Shown piece by piece: positions 63,320 through 64,000 of a DNA stretch of 64,000 nucleotides. A program made the translations under genes and the position numbers. This stretch comes from Sulfitobacter undariae (lineage in GTDB: Bacteria > Pseudomonadota > Alphaproteobacteria > Rhodobacterales > Rhodobacteraceae). How positions within the stretch are numbered: the stretch's first letter is position 1; the number at the start of each line of letters is the position of its first letter. The notes beneath the pieces are model-generated. The model made no database searches, was not told the DNA's origin, and was given only the letters and a program-made list of their open reading frames with translations. Where the stretch lies: positions 1 to 64,000 of the forward strand of contig NZ_JACIEI010000008.1 in assembly GCF_014196805.1 (NCBI RefSeq). Reading direction: 5' to 3'.

Positions 63320-64000
63320 GCGAGCTGCTGCAAATCGCCATTGCATTTGCATCCGTTGCAGTCCTGCTTTGCTTGATGGCAGTGGTCAAACGCCTTGCAA
63401 AAACACGGGATATCTCACCTGAAGTACAACGCAAACTCGTTCATATGGGCACCGGGCTTTATGCTTTGACGCTCCCTTGGCTTTTCACAGACAATTGGCC
63501 CGTTTACATGCTAGTCGGGTTGACCCTGATCGTCATGGCAATCCTGCGTTTGCCTGCCTTTTCCAAAGGCGGGATTGGTGAAACCTTGCACGGGGTTGAG
63601 CGTCAATCATACGGCGACCTTCTTTTGGCTCTTGCCGTTGGCACCGTGTTTCTGTTGGCAGAGGGCAACGCCATTCTCTACGTTTTGCCCATTGCAACAT
63701 TAACCCTAGCCGACGCCGCCGCCGCCCTAACGGGAAGCCGTTATGGGCGTAAATTCTTCACTGTAGAAGAGGGGCAAAAGTCGATTGAGGGTTCTACCGC
63801 GTTCTTCATGATCACATTGATGATTTCGATGGTGTGTCTGCTGCTTTTGTCTGACGTGTCCCGCCCCAACGTCATTTTGTTGGCGGTGATGGTTGCAGCC
63901 TTCGGCACGCTTGTCGAAGCAGACAGTTGGCGTGGGTTTGACAACTTCTTTCTACCCACGGGCCTGATGATCTTTCTTGAAAGCCATATGGACAGCCCTT
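63316..64000 (+). CDS. Phytol/dolichol-kinase-like membrane protein, cut by window edge
   Basis: The frame starts with GTG in a GTGA overlap with the previous stop and stays open to the end (228 residues visible). It has about six membrane segments. Family features of CTP-dependent prenol kinases and CDP-transferases are visible: VQRKLVHMGTGLYAL near residue 38, ADAAAALTGSRYGR near 133, GQKSIEGSTAFFM near 153, and VEADSWRGFDNFFLPTG near 202. Relatives phosphorylate phytol, dolichol or diacylglycerol. The C-terminus lies outside the window. Confidence 0.8.
   Translation, partial: MSELLQIAIAFASVAVLLCLMAVVKRLAKTRDISPEVQRKLVHMGTGLYALTLPWLFTDNWPVYMLVGLTLIVMAILRLPAFSKGGIGETLHGVERQSYGDLLLALAVGTVFLLAEGNAILYVLPIATLTLADAAAALTGSRYGRKFFTVEEGQKSIEGSTAFFMITLMISMVCLLLLSDVSRPNVILLAVMVAAFGTLVEADSWRGFDNFFLPTGLMIFLESHMDSP

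Overview
The window looks like a chromosomal segment of a marine alphaproteobacterium of the family Rhodobacteraceae (Roseobacter group). I infer this from the style of the proteins and the gene neighbourhoods: a class I lysyl-tRNA synthetase, MoeB with N-terminal membrane segments, an L,D-transpeptidase with a Tat-like start, EttA, an AGCS symporter with a signal-like N-terminus, and a reductive pyrimidine-degradation operon. No rRNA or tRNA gene, CRISPR array or phage was seen.

Layout. 1-2.1 kb is a decayed edge: a truncated BcsB-like secreted protein, a small Hpt phosphotransfer protein, about 1 kb of gene-poor DNA with a nested inverted repeat, and a frameshifted IS1-type transposase remnant. 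2.5-6.7 kb is a binding-protein-dependent (UgpBAEC/sugar type) ABC importer with a perfect intrinsic terminator between the binding protein and the permeases. 7.1-14.3 kb holds a class V aminotransferase divergent from an AsnC/Lrp regulator, then dut, moeB, an M3 oligopeptidase, ghrA and a VOC protein. 14.3-20.1 kb is the cell-shape cluster mreB-mreC-mreD-mrdA-rodA on the minus strand. 20.2-22.0 kb is leuA, preceded by a 28-codon leader peptide rich in leucine codons with competing hairpins (attenuator).

22.1-35.5 kb is a mixed region: a guanidinium exporter of the SMR family under a guanidine-II (mini-ykkC) riboswitch, two dimeric alpha-beta barrel proteins divergent from an ArsR regulator, an 18-repeat MORN protein, nadE, a PHB-depolymerase-like esterase, gltX, a GGCT-fold protein, a GcvH-like protein that lacks the lipoyl lysine, an inositol-phosphatase-like enzyme, a YbbA/YbbP-type ABC pair and the divergent esterase tesA.

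35.5-46.6 kb is a pyrimidine (uracil/thymine) catabolic region: PreT-PreA, a RutR-type regulator, an N-carbamoyl amidase, an unknown 110-aa protein, dihydropyrimidinase and a THI5-like ABC importer with an embedded GNAT gene. Two near-identical RutR-like palindromes precede the two catabolic transcription units. 46.7-57.3 kb is housekeeping: L,D-transpeptidase, cspA, ettA, usp, AGCS symporter, nadD, an EamA transporter, dacB, a TerB-like protein and lysK.

57.6-64.0 kb is the most striking part. Five genes are joined by 4-bp start/stop overlaps: HMG-CoA-reductase homologue, UbiA-type prenyltransferase, a three-part ATP-grasp/phosphohistidine dikinase resembling rifampin phosphotransferase, a DUF3419/BtaA-like aminocarboxypropyltransferase, and a phytol/dolichol-kinase-like membrane protein cut by the window edge. 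Together they read like a dedicated pathway for making or salvaging an isoprenoid alcohol, activating it and attaching it to a lipid. I do not recognise it as a described system.
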